A DNA stretch of 64,000 bases from DASSKA01 sp963839365 (GTDB taxonomy: Bacteria > Actinomycetota > Actinomycetes > Propionibacteriales > Nocardioidaceae): contig CAWIUT010000010.1 in the NCBI GenBank assembly GCA_963839365.1, forward strand, positions 506,160-570,159, read 5' to 3'. Made by a program: the position numbers and the translations under genes. Positions 9,615 through 18,143 of this stretch are shown here, piece by piece. Positions within the stretch are counted from its first letter, which is position 1; each line of letters opens with the position of its first letter. The notes below the pieces were generated by a model that had not been told where the DNA came from, made no database searches, and saw only the letters and a list, made by a program, of their open reading frames with translations.

Positions 9615-10462
9615 TGGCCGACAGCGGACCGGACACCACGGGCGCCGAAGCCGTGACCGTGGCACTGTGCCAGCTCCATCCGCGGATCGGGGAGCGCGAG
9701 CACAACCGTGCCCGCATCCTGGAGTCGGTGCGCGCGGCCGCGGTGAAGGGCGCCCGAGTGGTCGTGCTGCCCGAGCTGGCGACCAGCGGCTACGTCTTCA
9801 ACAGCCGCGAGGAGGCCCGGGGGCTGGCCGAACCGGCGGACGGGCCGACCGCACAGGCGCTGCAGCAGGTTGCCGCGGAGACCGGGGTCACCGTCGTGCT
9901 GGGGATCCCGGAGGTCGACCCGTCGGGGCGGCTGTTCAACAGCGCCCTGGTCGTCGACGCCACCGGGGTGCGGGCGGTCTACCGCAAGGCCCATCTGTGG
10001 GCCCGGGAGCCGGAGTTCTTCGAACCTGGCGACAGCCCACCCGCCGTGCTCGACATGGGCTGGGGCCGGCTGGCGGTGCTGGTCTGCTACGACCTGGAGT
10101 TCCCCGAATGGGTGCGCCGCACCGCGCTCGCCGGCGCGGACCTGATCTGCGCGCCCACGAACTGGCCGGCCGAGCCGCGGCCCGCGGGGGAGCGGCCCAT
10201 CGAGGTGGTCGGCGTGATGGCCGGGGCTGCTGCCAGCCGGGTCTTCATCGCGGCGTGTGACCGCGTGGGGGAGGAGCGCGGCACCGGGTGGGTGAGCGGT
10301 TCGGTCGTGGCCGGTCCCGACGGGTACCCGCTGGTCCTGGCCGACCTCAGCGACAACGAGCAGCTCCTGCTGGCGACCTGCCCTCTGACCGAGGCGCGGG
10401 ACAAGTCGCTGGGTGAGCTCAACCACCGTTTCGACGACCGACGGCCGGAGCTTTACGCCTGA
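9614..10462 (+). CDS. Carbon-nitrogen hydrolase (nitrilase-superfamily amidase)
   Basis: 282 residues. The Glu-Lys-Cys triad of the nitrilase superfamily is intact: Glu54 in VVLPELATSGYVF, Lys125 in VYRKAHLW and Cys158 in LVCYDLEFPEWVR. The family's following lines (LICAPTNWP and the C-terminal GPDGYPLVLADLSDNEQLLLA) are also present. Such enzymes hydrolyse omega-amides, N-carbamoyl compounds or formamide to acid plus ammonia in the cytoplasm. It overlaps the permease stop and is the last gene of the operon, which fits the second hydrolytic step of an amide- or amine-degradation route. Confidence 0.92.
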
Positions 10463-10562
10463 CGCGTCGCCCGGCGGACAGCCGAGGGCTGAAGGCAGCG
10501 CCCGGCTGCGCCGCGGCGCCGCAGAGCGGACAACCCTCGCATTGCGGGCCACCCCGCCGGCA

Positions 10563-10573
10563 ATTCGGCGAAT
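10563..10573. repeat. 11-bp palindrome ATTCGGCGAAT, copy 1
   Basis: A near-perfect dyad (ATTCG-G-CGAAT) 39 bp before the carboxypeptidase start. Its exact reverse complement recurs 1.16 kb away, after the same gene. Confidence 0.6.
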
Positions 10574-10612
10574 CGCCTGTCCGTCGGCACGATCCAAGCC
10601 ATCATCTTTGCC

Positions 10613-11653
10613 GTGCATCCACGAACCCCCGGTCCTCGCTCCCGCATGCCCGGCCTCCGTCTGCTCGGCGTGCTGGCGTTCGCCCTCGCCAGCATCACCG
10701 CTGCCACCCAGCTCCCGGCCGCGCCGTCACAGGCGGCCGGTCGCGACCCAGCGGCGGCCGCGCGGGCCGGCGTGACCCCCGTGGTGCAGGTCAAGCGGCA
10801 CAGGGGCGTGGTGACCGGTGACGGGCACGCGGTGTTCCTGGCCAACCGGACCGAGTTCCGCCCGCGTCGTACGCAGGTGACTGTGCCTCCGAGGGTGCGC
10901 GCCCGGTCCTGGGTCGTGGTGGACCTCGGCACCGGTCGGCTGCTGGGCAAGCACAACGCCCGCAAGCCGCTGCCGCAGGCGTCCACGATGAAGCTCCTGA
11001 CCGCGGTGACCGCGGCCCGGGCGGTGGACAGGAGCGTGCCCCACAAGGTCACGCGCTCGGAGGCGCACCAGATCTGCACCTGCGCGGGGCTGGCGCCCGG
11101 TCACTACTACACCTTCCAGACGCTGATGGAGGGCATGCTGCTGCCCTCGGGCAACGATGCGGCCGAGGCGCTGGCCGGTTCCTACCGCGGCGGCAGCGCC
11201 GCCTTCTACGGCCGGATGAACCAGGTCGCGCGCAGTCTCGGCGCGCGGGAGACGGTGGCCATGAACGCGTCCGGGCTGACCGCTCCCGGGTCGCACTCGT
11301 CGGCGCGGGATCTCACCATCCTGCTGCGGGCAGCGCTGCGACGCCCTGCGATCAGGCACGTGATGGCGATGCCGTCGGCCACGATCGCCACCTACTCCGG
11401 GCGGCACGCGCACACCGTCTCCCGGGGCACCAACTACGTCAACACCTACCCGCACTCGCTGGGCAAGAGCGGCTACACCACCCCCGCCAAGAACACCCTC
11501 GTGGTGGCCACCTGGCTGGGCCCGCACCACCTCGCCGCCGCGGTCATGGGCGCGCCCTACGGCTACTCCACCTCGGACGCGCGCGGGCTGAGCACCTGGG
11601 CCGCGAAGAACTTCGCCGGCCTGCGTGCGGTCGGCCGGTTGCCACACTCCTGA
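10613..11653 (+). CDS. D-alanyl-D-alanine carboxypeptidase, S11 family (penicillin-binding protein)
   Basis: 346 residues. An Arg-rich start and hydrophobic stretch (LRLLGVLAFALASITAATQLPAAPSQAAG) form a signal peptide or anchor. The catalytic set of serine peptidase family S11 is complete: Ser124-x-x-Lys127 (ASTMK), Ser-Gly-Asn at 179-181 and Lys-Ser-Gly at 285-287 in place of the common KTG. The enzyme removes the terminal D-alanine of peptidoglycan stem peptides outside the membrane. No C-terminal amphipathic PBP5-type anchor is obvious. GTG 10613 is used; ATG at codon 12 is an alternative. A dyad sequence flanks the gene on both sides. It stands alone, not in an operon. Confidence 0.9.
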   Translation: MHPRTPGPRSRMPGLRLLGVLAFALASITAATQLPAAPSQAAGRDPAAAARAGVTPVVQVKRHRGVVTGDGHAVFLANRTEFRPRRTQVTVPPRVRARSWVVVDLGTGRLLGKHNARKPLPQASTMKLLTAVTAARAVDRSVPHKVTRSEAHQICTCAGLAPGHYYTFQTLMEGMLLPSGNDAAEALAGSYRGGSAAFYGRMNQVARSLGARETVAMNASGLTAPGSHSSARDLTILLRAALRRPAIRHVMAMPSATIATYSGRHAHTVSRGTNYVNTYPHSLGKSGYTTPAKNTLVVATWLGPHHLAAAVMGAPYGYSTSDARGLSTWAAKNFAGLRAVGRLPHS

Positions 11654-11732
11654 TCGGCGAGACTTCGCCCTCGAAGGCCGCCAGCAGCCGCGCGCTGTGT
11701 AGGGGCCACAAGGACGTGCAGCCTCCCCCGAT

Positions 11733-11743
11733 ATTCGCCGAAT
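11733..11743. repeat. 11-bp palindrome ATTCGCCGAAT, copy 2
   Basis: Reverse complement of the motif at 10563-10573, located 80 bp after the carboxypeptidase stop in an otherwise featureless 178-bp gap before the convergent PspC gene. Confidence 0.6.
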
Positions 11744-11831
11744 GAGCGCACGAACCGGCAAGGGTGCACGTCCGTATGGCCCCCCGGGGGGCGCGGAGTC
11801 ATCCGCCAGACCAACCGTGTCCCCACGCGAG

Positions 11832-12080
11832 TCAGAAGGAGGACGCGTGCGGGGGGCGGAACCCGACCTTCTCTTCGGAGGGCATGAGGATCCACAGGAT
11901 CGGATAGACGAGAATCTGGCTGCCGGGGATGACCAGGAGCAGCAGCACGAACAGGATCCGGGCGGGCCACGGCGGGATGCCGACACGTCGTCCGAGGCCG
12001 GCGCACACTCCGCCGAGCACTCGCCCATCAACCGGTCGGACGAACCCTCGGCGGGCGAAGCTTTGCTGGATGGCATTCAT
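11832..12080 (-). CDS. PspC-domain membrane protein
   Basis: 82 residues. It has the PspC signature RRGFVRPVDGRVLGGVCAGLGRRVGIPPWPARILFVLLLLVIPGSQILVYPILWILMPSE, an N-terminal Gly-rich turn followed by two membrane-embedded hydrophobic segments, close to the usual 60-80 residue domain. PspC proteins bind membrane-stress regulators or act as small envelope-stress sensors in other bacteria. ATG 12080, 11 nt after GAGGAA, starts just before the domain; the frame stays open to 12185 but that extension looks like non-coding translation. Transcribed away from the carboxypeptidase's end. Confidence 0.88.
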   Translation of the reverse strand: MNAIQQSFARRGFVRPVDGRVLGGVCAGLGRRVGIPPWPARILFVLLLLVIPGSQILVYPILWILMPSEEKVGFRPPHASSF

Positions 12081-12207
12081 GAACGGTGCACTTCCTCGGA
12101 TCGGGTTGCCTTGCTGACAAGGTCCACTGTGCGTCGCGGCAGGGCGCCGGCACATCCGGCGAAGCCCTGAGCCGACCCTGAACATGCGTCCCTGCAGCTT
12201 GTGGGCG

Positions 12208-13053
12208 TCACCGGGTGTCCGGGTCGGGTGCGTCCCGACGGAGTACGGCGTCCCGCAGCACCGTTCCGCCGCCGAAGGAGCTGCTCACCCGACTGCCGGC
12301 GAGCACCCGATAGGGCGCAGCCGAGACCGAGGCGGCGCGCGCCAACGCCGTACCGGGACAGGCATCCGCGGACGCGACAACCAGGAGGTTTCCGGCGCGC
12401 CGGCCTTTCAGCGTGCTCGGCTCCGCGCCGACCACCTGGTGCTGCCAGCAGCATCGCAGCCCGCCGACCACGTCCCGGGTCAGGGCGAAGGGGGCGTGGT
12501 CGGTCAGGTTGGCCACGAACACGCCTCCCGCATCGAGCACGCGCGCGACCTGCTCGAAGCACTCGACGGTGAGCAGCTCGCCGGGCACGCGCCCGTCGAG
12601 GTAGGCATCCAGGACGACGACGCCGACCGATCTCTCGCGCACCTGTGTCAGGCCCCGACGGCCATCGACCGGGCGCACCCGGATGCCACTGCGCCGGGGC
12701 AGCGGCAGCTCGGACCGCACACGCTCGGTCAGCTCCTCGTCCGGCTCCAGCACGATCTGGTGCGATCCGGGCCTGGTCGCGGCCACGTAGCGCGGCAGCG
12801 CGAGGCCGGCGCCACCGATGTGCACGATCCGCAGCGGCTGGCCCGGCCGGCTCCGGCCATCGATGACATCAGCCATCCGACGCAGGTAGTCGAACCCGAG
12901 GCGAGTGGGGTCTTCCAGGTCGACCAGCGACTGGTCGCGGCCGTCGACCCGGACCAGGAACGAGTCGGGCCGGTCGGACGCGATGATCTCGACCACGGTT
13001 CCGGGCCGGTTCGCAGCGGGGCTCGTCGAGCCGGTGGTCGCAGGCACGGGCAC
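12208..13053 (-). CDS. Spermidine synthase-like (PABMT) methyltransferase-fold protein
   Basis: 281 residues with a Rossmann-like fold of the spermidine-synthase superfamily. DYLRRMADVIDG is followed by the nucleotide motif RIVHIGGAGLALPRYVAATRPGSHQIVLEPDEEL (glycine loop with acidic strand-2 end), then SVGVVVLDAYLDGRVPGELLTVECFEQVARVLDAGGVFVANLTD. Actinobacterial proteins of this kind are often annotated as fused spermidine synthases, but few have proven polyamine activity. The GTG start abuts the aldo/keto reductase stop with no gap, so the two are cotranscribed. The substrate is unknown. Confidence 0.82.
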   Translation of the reverse strand: MPVPATTGSTSPAANRPGTVVEIIASDRPDSFLVRVDGRDQSLVDLEDPTRLGFDYLRRMADVIDGRSRPGQPLRIVHIGGAGLALPRYVAATRPGSHQIVLEPDEELTERVRSELPLPRRSGIRVRPVDGRRGLTQVRERSVGVVVLDAYLDGRVPGELLTVECFEQVARVLDAGGVFVANLTDHAPFALTRDVVGGLRCCWQHQVVGAEPSTLKGRRAGNLLVVASADACPGTALARAASVSAAPYRVLAGSRVSSSFGGGTVLRDAVLRRDAPDPDTR

Positions 13054-14022
13054 CTACAGCCCGGTGGGAGCCCGTGGGGCGTAGGACCGCTCCAGGAGGT
13101 CGGTCTCGTCGTCGCTGAGCTCAACTTCGAGTGCTGCCACAGCATCGGCGAGGTGGTGAGGCTTGGTGGCGCCGACGATCGGTGCGTCCACGACGGGGGT
13201 GCGCAGCACCCAGGCGAGCGCGACCTGAGCCATGGGAACCTCCCGCTGCCGGGCGATGCCTTCAACGGCGTCGACGATCGCCTTGTCACTGTCTTGGTAG
13301 AGCTTGCGGGCGAAGGCGTCGCTCTCGGAGCGCTGGGTCTGCTCGCCCCACGGACGGGCCAGCCGCCCGCGGGCGAGTGGGCTCCAGGGGATCGACCCGA
13401 TCGCCTGGTCGGTCAGGAACGGGAACATCTCCCGCTCTTCCTCCCGCATGAGCAGGCTGTACTGGTCCTGCATGGACACGAACCGGGTCCACCCGTGCAG
13501 GTCGGCAGCGTGCTGCATCTTCGCGAGCTGCCAGGCCCACATGGAGGACGCCCCGATGTAGCGGGCCTTGCCGGCCTTGACGACGTCGTGCAGCGCCTCC
13601 ATGGTCTCCTCGACCGGAGTGTGCCGGTCGAAGCGGTGGATCTGGTAGAGGTCCACGTAGTCGGTGCCGAGGCGGGTGAGGGAGGCGTCGATCTGTTCCA
13701 TGACGGCTCGGCGGGAGAGACCCGAGCCGCCGGGACCGTCGTGCATCCGCCCGTGCACCTTGGTGGCGAGAACGATGTCCTCACGCCTGGTGAACCGCTT
13801 GATCGCCCTGCCGACGAACTCTTCGGACGAGCCGTGGCTGTAGACGTTGGCGGTGTCCCAGAAGGTGATGCCGAGATCCACGGCCTGCCGGAAGTAGGGC
13901 TGGGCGGCGTCCTCGTCGAGCACCCAGGAGTGTCCACCCATGGAGGCGTCGCCGTAGCTCATGCAACCCAGGGCGATCCGGCTGACCGTGAGTCCGGTCC
14001 GGCCCAGACGGGTGTACTCCAT
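13054..14022 (-). CDS. Aldo/keto reductase
   Basis: 322 residues, a full-length AKR (TIM barrel). N-terminal LGRTGLTVSRIALGCMSYG, catalytic Asp-Tyr region ITFWDTANVYSHGSSEEFVGRAI, the Lys in DIVLATKVHG and the His in DLYQIHRFD. The C-terminal cofactor part is APIVGATKPHHLADAVAALEVELSDDE. Such enzymes reduce aldehydes or ketones with NADPH in the cytoplasm. ATG 14022 follows GAGAGGATCC. It is directly upstream of the spermidine-synthase-like gene and divergent from the gene at 14143. Confidence 0.92.
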   Translation of the reverse strand: MEYTRLGRTGLTVSRIALGCMSYGDASMGGHSWVLDEDAAQPYFRQAVDLGITFWDTANVYSHGSSEEFVGRAIKRFTRREDIVLATKVHGRMHDGPGGSGLSRRAVMEQIDASLTRLGTDYVDLYQIHRFDRHTPVEETMEALHDVVKAGKARYIGASSMWAWQLAKMQHAADLHGWTRFVSMQDQYSLLMREEEREMFPFLTDQAIGSIPWSPLARGRLARPWGEQTQRSESDAFARKLYQDSDKAIVDAVEGIARQREVPMAQVALAWVLRTPVVDAPIVGATKPHHLADAVAALEVELSDDETDLLERSYAPRAPTGL

Positions 14023-14142
14023 GGTGGGGATCCTCTCGTTCGACGTCGCGCGACCGGGTCCTACCCGGAGCGGCCTGTCGCAATACCGATGAGTCGGTGA
14101 CTGCTCGCCGGGCTGCCGGAGGGGGCCGGGTCGCGTGAGACC

Positions 14143-14751
14143 ATGCGGTCCATGGTCGAGGAACCGGGGTCGCGCCGGGTGGCGGCCCCGGACAAGGAGA
14201 CCCTGTCCTTCGGCAGCCGCCGAAGGTCTCGCACGTGGGCGCGGCCGGTGCTGGTAGCGGCCGTGCTCGCCGCAGGTGCCGGGGTGGGCGTCTTGCTGCT
14301 CCGCCCGGACCCGTTGCCTCCACCCCGCGCCGTGGCCGCGGTCGGAGGGGCCGGCTGGACGGTCACCACGGACCGCGCCGCGCACCGTTCGAGCTTCACG
14401 TTCGAGCTGCGCAGCACCGTCGCCGGGCCGGTCACCATCACCGGGGTCGGACGCAGCGCTCGGGGCCTCCAGCTGCTACGCACCCGCGCTCGCCCCCGAC
14501 GCGACGGGAGCGCCCTGGGTCGGCCCGGTGGTGCCCCGCTGCCGATCTCGGTCGGGCGGAGCTCACTGGTGGCCGTGACCTTGGTCTACCACGTGATCGG
14601 GTGCCCCGGGTTGCGCGGGCGATCCTGGCCGATCCCGGTCACCTACCAGGTCGGTGGGTCGCGCACCCGCACGACGATGATCGATCCGGGAGGCGGCTCC
14701 TTCGAGCTGGCCTGGCACGACGCGCTGACGCATCGCGCCTGCGGCGACTGA
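14143..14751 (+). CDS. Hypothetical membrane-anchored protein, 202 aa
   Basis: A short cytoplasmic head ends in basic residues (RRRSRTWARP). One membrane helix follows at about residues 34-52 (VLVAAVLAAGAGVGVLLL), and about 145 residues are outside, beta-rich with two Cys (CPGLRG and a C-terminal RACGD) that could pair. No family recognised. ATG at 14152 is an alternative start. Divergent from the aldo/keto reductase. Confidence 0.72.
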   Translation: MRSMVEEPGSRRVAAPDKETLSFGSRRRSRTWARPVLVAAVLAAGAGVGVLLLRPDPLPPPRAVAAVGGAGWTVTTDRAAHRSSFTFELRSTVAGPVTITGVGRSARGLQLLRTRARPRRDGSALGRPGGAPLPISVGRSSLVAVTLVYHVIGCPGLRGRSWPIPVTYQVGGSRTRTTMIDPGGGSFELAWHDALTHRACGD

Positions 14752-15328
14752 GCGGCAGGAGGGTTCGGCGCGCGGCGAAAGGCGCGCAGCGTCCGAGCCC
14801 CCGCTCCACTCGTCGCGAAACGGGCCACATGGGCTCTGGAAAGCGCCACCCCGCCGCATCTTGTGTGGGGGAACCGGCGTCCGACCTGGCATCAGGGCCA
14901 TGACGTCAGTCGGGTCTACGAGCTGCGCCGCCGGGCGCCGCCGGGCGCGGGACTGGTGCTGCCGCTGGTGCGCCGGCGGTGGCTGCCCGGGATCAGCACC
15001 CAAGCGTCCTGCTCCACCACCTCGCCGTCGAGGACGCCAGCACCTCCGGGAGCGCCACGTCCAACATGGGCGAGTCCGGCGGGGTCGCCGAGCTCGAGAG
15101 GTTCAAGCAGTCGTTCGGCACCGTTCGGGTTCTTGGCCAGGTTACCGCTGGCGGTGGCAGAGAACACACGTACAAGATTCGGGCATTTTGCCGGTAGGCC
15201 CATCCAGTGAAGGCAGCCACCGCCATGGCCCTGGCAGGTCGGTTGCCGCGGAGGTGGGGGACCTTCGGCTCTGATGGCGTCCGTTGCCCGTCGCAACCCT
15301 GGGGTAACGCTGGTTCGAGGGAGGCGCC
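14752..15328. other. 577-bp stretch without a convincing gene
   Basis: Several open frames overlap here on both strands, but none has a plausible ribosome-binding site, domain or actinobacterial codon pattern throughout. One minus frame includes GVLDGEVVEQDAWVLIPGSHRRR (about 14950-15060) and could be the remains of a gene. The right end must contain the heliorhodopsin promoter. Confidence 0.5.
15283..15307 (+). promoter_or_regulatory. Candidate stress-sigma (SigB/SigF-like) promoter of the heliorhodopsin gene
   Basis: GTTG (15283-15286), 15 nt, GGGTAA (15302-15307), 21 nt before the ATG. This resembles the GTTT-N14-16-GGGTAT form of actinobacterial general-stress sigma factors. It is a short, degenerate match. 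Confidence 0.3.
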
Positions 15329-16120
15329 ATGGCTGTCAGGACAAAGCCGGCCACCCCGTCGCCGACCGAGCGCACCGCGCTCGGCTACAGGGGGCTGAGG
15401 GTGTTCAACGTCGTCGTCGGGGTGCTGCTGGCGGCGCAGGCCCTGTACATGCTGCTCACGAGCAACGATCTCGCGCTCCCGGTCACCGCGTCCTTCCTGC
15501 GGACCAACCCGGTCGCAGTGACCCCACCGTCACCGCCCGAGTCGCTGTTCTCGCTGGGTATCGGCGTGACGGTGGCGGTCTTCCTGCTGCTCGCTGCGCT
15601 GGACCACTTCACCGCGGCCGCCCCTGGGGTGCACCGCTGGTACGAGCGCGGTCTCGCCCTGCGCTCCAACTACGCGCGCTGGGTGGAGTACTCGGTCTCC
15701 GCATCAATCATGATCGTGCTGATCGGCCTGTTCGTGGGCATCCGTGACCTCGCGGCACTGATGGGCATCTTCGCGGCGAACACCGGGATGATCCTGTTCG
15801 GACTGCTGATGGAGCGACAGCAGAGGCCCGGTGAGGCGGACTGGAGCGCATTCTGGTTCGGCTCGCTCATCGGTCTCGTCCCCTGGGCAGCCATCGCGAT
15901 CTACGTCGCCCAACCGCCGTCCGTGCCCGCCTTCGTGTACGTGATCGTCGTGGTGCAGTTCCTGCTGTTCTTCAGCTTCGCCGCGAACATGGCTCTGCAG
16001 TACGCCCAGGTGGGGCGTTGGCGAAGCTACGTGTACGGCGAGGTGGCCTACGTCGTGCTCAGCCTGACCGCCAAATCGCTGCTCGCCTGGCTGATCTTCG
16101 CGAACGTCCTGCGCAGCTAG
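15329..16120 (+). CDS. Heliorhodopsin
   Basis: 263 residues and seven membrane helices. Helix 3 carries RWVEYSVSASIMIVLIGLFVGIRDLAALMGIFAANTGMILFGLLME with Glu120 at the counter-ion position. Helix 7 carries YGEVAYVVLSLTAKSLLAWLIFANVL with Lys249 as the expected retinal Schiff-base lysine. The helix-5/6 lines WSAFWFGSLIGLVPWAAIAIYV and FSFAANMALQYAQVGRWRSYVYGE are also typical. Heliorhodopsins are light-absorbing membrane proteins with reversed topology compared with microbial rhodopsins and no proven ion-pump activity. GGGAGG lies 6 nt before the ATG. No retinal-synthesis gene is in the window. Overall homology and both key residues make the assignment strong. Confidence 0.93.
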   Translation: MAVRTKPATPSPTERTALGYRGLRVFNVVVGVLLAAQALYMLLTSNDLALPVTASFLRTNPVAVTPPSPPESLFSLGIGVTVAVFLLLAALDHFTAAAPGVHRWYERGLALRSNYARWVEYSVSASIMIVLIGLFVGIRDLAALMGIFAANTGMILFGLLMERQQRPGEADWSAFWFGSLIGLVPWAAIAIYVAQPPSVPAFVYVIVVVQFLLFFSFAANMALQYAQVGRWRSYVYGEVAYVVLSLTAKSLLAWLIFANVLRS

Positions 16121-16225
16121 CGCCGCAGCTGCATCCCTTGTCCGGCCCGGGTTCCGGGGTCCGGATGCCGCCAAGCTCGGAGGGCACGCCTTCCCGGTCC
16201 AGCATCCGCTGCCGGACTCACGGGC

Positions 16226-16873
16226 TCAGTCGTCGGGGAACGGCACTTCGGTGGCCGAGTGGCAGCGGTAGCCGTTCGGGTTCTTGGCCAGATACTGCTG
16301 GTGGTGGTCCTCGGCGTAGTAGTACGTCGGCGCGGGCGTGACCTCCGTGGTGACCGGACCGTACCCCCGGCGCCGCAGCTCCGGCTCGTAGACCGCGATG
16401 AGCTCGCGGGCCACCTTCTCCTGCTCCGCGTTGCAGGGGTAGATCGCCGAGCGGTACTGCGTGCCGATGTCGTTGCCCTGGCGCATCCCCTGGGTGGGGT
16501 CGTGGAACTCGAAGAACGCCTTCACCAGGTCGGCGTACGACACCACGCTGGGGTCGAAGACCACCCGGACCGCCTCGGTGTGCCCGGTCATCCCGGTGCA
16601 CACCTCTTCGTACGACGGGTGCGGGGTGATGCCACCGGCGTAGCCGACGGAGGTGGACCAGACTCCGGGCATCTGCCAGAAGACCTCCTCCGCGCCCCAG
16701 AAGCAGCCGAGGCCGAACATCGCCACCTCGAAGCCGTCGGGGATGTCGGACTCGTCGGTGACCAGCGGCGCGTCGAGCACCAGGTGCTTCTCCGCGAGCG
16801 TGAACCAGGGCTCGTCACGGCCCGGAAGCGCCTGCTCAGAGGTGGGCATCTCCTGCTTGCGGTGGAACAACAC
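16226..16873 (-). CDS. msrA: Peptide methionine sulfoxide reductase MsrA
   Basis: 215 residues. The active-site motif Gly-Cys57-Phe-Trp-Gly (AMFGLGCFWGAEEVFW) is followed by the family lines SVGYAGGITPHPSYEEVCTGMTGHTEAVRVVFDP, FFEFHDPTQGMRQGNDIGTQYRSAIY and AEDHHQQYLAKNP. It reduces the S-epimer of methionine sulfoxide in proteins, using thioredoxin or another thiol. Length is normal for the actinobacterial long form with an N-terminal tail. GTG 16873 gives this length; the ATG at 16849 is an alternative. Divergent from metB. Confidence 0.96.
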   Translation of the reverse strand: MLFHRKQEMPTSEQALPGRDEPWFTLAEKHLVLDAPLVTDESDIPDGFEVAMFGLGCFWGAEEVFWQMPGVWSTSVGYAGGITPHPSYEEVCTGMTGHTEAVRVVFDPSVVSYADLVKAFFEFHDPTQGMRQGNDIGTQYRSAIYPCNAEQEKVARELIAVYEPELRRRGYGPVTTEVTPAPTYYYAEDHHQQYLAKNPNGYRCHSATEVPFPDD

Positions 16874-16971
16874 GGTCCTCTCCTCGCCTCGGTTCTACGA
16901 CGGTAACGACCGGCGTCCGCGGATCCTTCCCCGGGCGTCGGGGAAGCGGGCCGGCCGGTAGGGTCGCCGAT

Positions 16972-18129
16972 GTGACCGAACAGCTGCACAAGACCGGGTT
17001 CGAGACCCGCGCGATCCACGCCGGCTCGGAGCCGGATCCCACCACCGGCGCGGTGACTCCGCCCATCTACGCCACCAGCACCTACAAGCAGGACGGTGTC
17101 GGCGGGCTGCGCGGCGGCTACGAGTACTCCCGCTCCGCGAATCCCACCCGCGCGGCGCTCGAGGAGTGCATCGCCGCGCTGGAGGAGGGGGAGCGCGGGT
17201 TCGCGTTCGCCAGCGGGCTGGCCGCCGAGGACACCCTGCTCCGCAGCCTCTGCCGGCCCGGTGACCACGTGGTCATCCCCGACGACGCCTACGGCGGCAC
17301 CTACCGGCTGTTCGCCAAGGTGGCCCAGCCGTGGGGGCTGGAGCACAGCTCCGCCGCGGTCGCGGACGTTGACGCGGTGCGCGCCGCCATCCGTCCGGGG
17401 CGGACGAAGCTGGTATGGCTGGAGACGCCGACCAACCCAATGCTGAACATCGGCGACATCGAGGCGGTCGCTGCCGTCGCCCACGACGCCGGAGCGTTGC
17501 TCGTGGTCGACAACACCTTCGCCTCGCCGTACCTGCAGCAGCCGCTGACCCTCGGCGCCGACGTCGTGCTGCACTCCACCACGAAGTACTGCGGCGGGCA
17601 CTCCAACGTGGTCGGCGGCGCCCTGGTCGTCCGCGACCACGACATCGCCGACAAGATCGCTTTCCACCAGAACTCCATCGGCGGGGTTGCCGGGCCGTTC
17701 GACGCCTGGCTGGTGCTGCGCGGTCTGAAGACGCTGGGTGTGCGGATGGAACGGCACTGCGACAACGCCGAGGCGGTCGTGGACTTCCTGAGCGGTCACG
17801 GCGCGGTCTCGACGGTCATCTACCCCGGTCTGGACGACCACCCCGGGCACGCGGTATCCGCCAAGCAGATGAAGCGTTACGGCGGGATCGTCTCGTTCCG
17901 GGTCGCCGGCGGGGAGCAGCAGGCGCTGGCGGTCTGCCGGAAGGCCAAGGTGTTCACGCTGGGTGAGTCGCTCGGCGGTGTGGAGTCGCTGATCGAGCAC
18001 CCGGGCCGGATGACGCACGCCTCGGTCGCCGGCACCGACCTGGAGGTGCCCTCCGACCTGATTCGGCTGAGCGTCGGCATCGAGACCGCCACCGACCTGG
18101 TGACCGACCTCGACCAAGCGCTCGGCTGA
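16972..18129 (+). CDS. metB: Cystathionine gamma-synthase
   Basis: 385 residues, a PLP enzyme of the Cys/Met metabolism family. Lys205 in HSTTKYCGGHSNVVGG is the Schiff-base lysine. GGYEYSRSANPTRAALE and FASGLAAEDTLL are substrate/PLP loop motifs, and SLGGVESLIEHPGRMTHA is the C-terminal signature. It joins an activated homoserine ester with cysteine to form cystathionine in methionine synthesis; some actinobacterial homologues are cystathionine gamma-lyases, which sequence alone does not exclude. GTG start. It is divergent from msrA, so two methionine-related genes share a 98-bp promoter region. Confidence 0.93.
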   Translation: MTEQLHKTGFETRAIHAGSEPDPTTGAVTPPIYATSTYKQDGVGGLRGGYEYSRSANPTRAALEECIAALEEGERGFAFASGLAAEDTLLRSLCRPGDHVVIPDDAYGGTYRLFAKVAQPWGLEHSSAAVADVDAVRAAIRPGRTKLVWLETPTNPMLNIGDIEAVAAVAHDAGALLVVDNTFASPYLQQPLTLGADVVLHSTTKYCGGHSNVVGGALVVRDHDIADKIAFHQNSIGGVAGPFDAWLVLRGLKTLGVRMERHCDNAEAVVDFLSGHGAVSTVIYPGLDDHPGHAVSAKQMKRYGGIVSFRVAGGEQQALAVCRKAKVFTLGESLGGVESLIEHPGRMTHASVAGTDLEVPSDLIRLSVGIETATDLVTDLDQALG

Positions 18130-18143
18130 CGTGACCGAGCTCC

